From Amanita rubescens (Eukaryota > Basidiomycota > Agaricomycetes > Agaricales > Amanitaceae), in the NCBI GenBank assembly GCA_015039365.1, contig WION01000666.1, positions 1-25,208 on the forward strand: 25,208 nucleotides of DNA, written 5' to 3'. Below, piece after piece: positions 25,174 through 25,208 of the stretch. A program made the translations under genes and the position numbers. The notes below the pieces were generated by a model that was not told where the DNA came from, did no database searches, and saw only the letters and a list, made by a program, of their open reading frames with translations. The first letter of the stretch is position 1. Each line of letters starts with the position of its first letter.

Positions 25174-25208
25174 GTACGCTTGTCCCTTTATATCTTAATC
25201 TCGCGGCA

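Overview
The window comes from a filamentous basidiomycete, most likely an Agaricomycete. Protein-coding genes are cut by many 45-60 nt introns with GT(N)NGT donors, CTRAY-like branch sites and short AG acceptors. The recognisable proteins (ASTRA WD40 protein, Bsd2-like adaptor, SelO/Fmp40, Arp3, Atg17, an NmrA-like oxidoreductase, a LysM protein, a short ABCC transporter) are fungal housekeeping types. The partial G-domain protein at the left edge belongs to a family I associate with expanded, repeat-associated copies in mushroom-forming fungi; Boletales is possible but unproven.

The window has two compartments. Positions 1 to about 6,820 are AT-rich and almost free of CpG. They hold the 3' part of a G-domain GTPase-like gene (exons at 16-204, 257-392 and 445-520), then a roughly 4.7-kb tandem array (638 to about 5,360) with a 66-bp canonical unit, an isolated open exon (5804-5980), and repeat-derived AT-rich sequence. 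Positions 6,820-25,208 are gene-dense and CpG-normal. ASA1(+), BSD2-like(-), SelO/FMP40(+), ARP3(-), ATG17(-), a Rossmann-fold oxidoreductase(+), a zinc-finger/LysM gene(+) and a 25-exon ABC transporter(+, running off the right edge) lie with 25-280 bp between most neighbours. The one large gap, about 1.26 kb, is between ATG17 and the oxidoreductase. I rebuilt all exon chains by hand; each keeps frame from start to stop, so these genes look intact.

The standout is the tandem array. Each unit reads as a complete miniature spliceosomal intron (GTGAGT ... CTATGAC ... CAACAG), and successive units are joined by three nucleotides (CAG-NNN-GTGAGT). The junction pattern persists in the diverged left-hand copies, where the unit body is hardly recognisable. 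This is either an introner-like intron satellite or a stack of tandem introns separated by one-codon micro-exons. The most useful tests are long-read cDNA across 200-6,000 and a genome-wide search with the 66-bp consensus.

Other points of interest are an apparent intronisation event at the N-terminus of the ABC transporter, three micro-exons of 7, 7 and 10 nt, three GC-AG introns, and a divergent BSD2/SelO gene pair whose start codons are 25 bp apart or overlapping. No tRNA, rRNA, CRISPR array or transposase gene was found.
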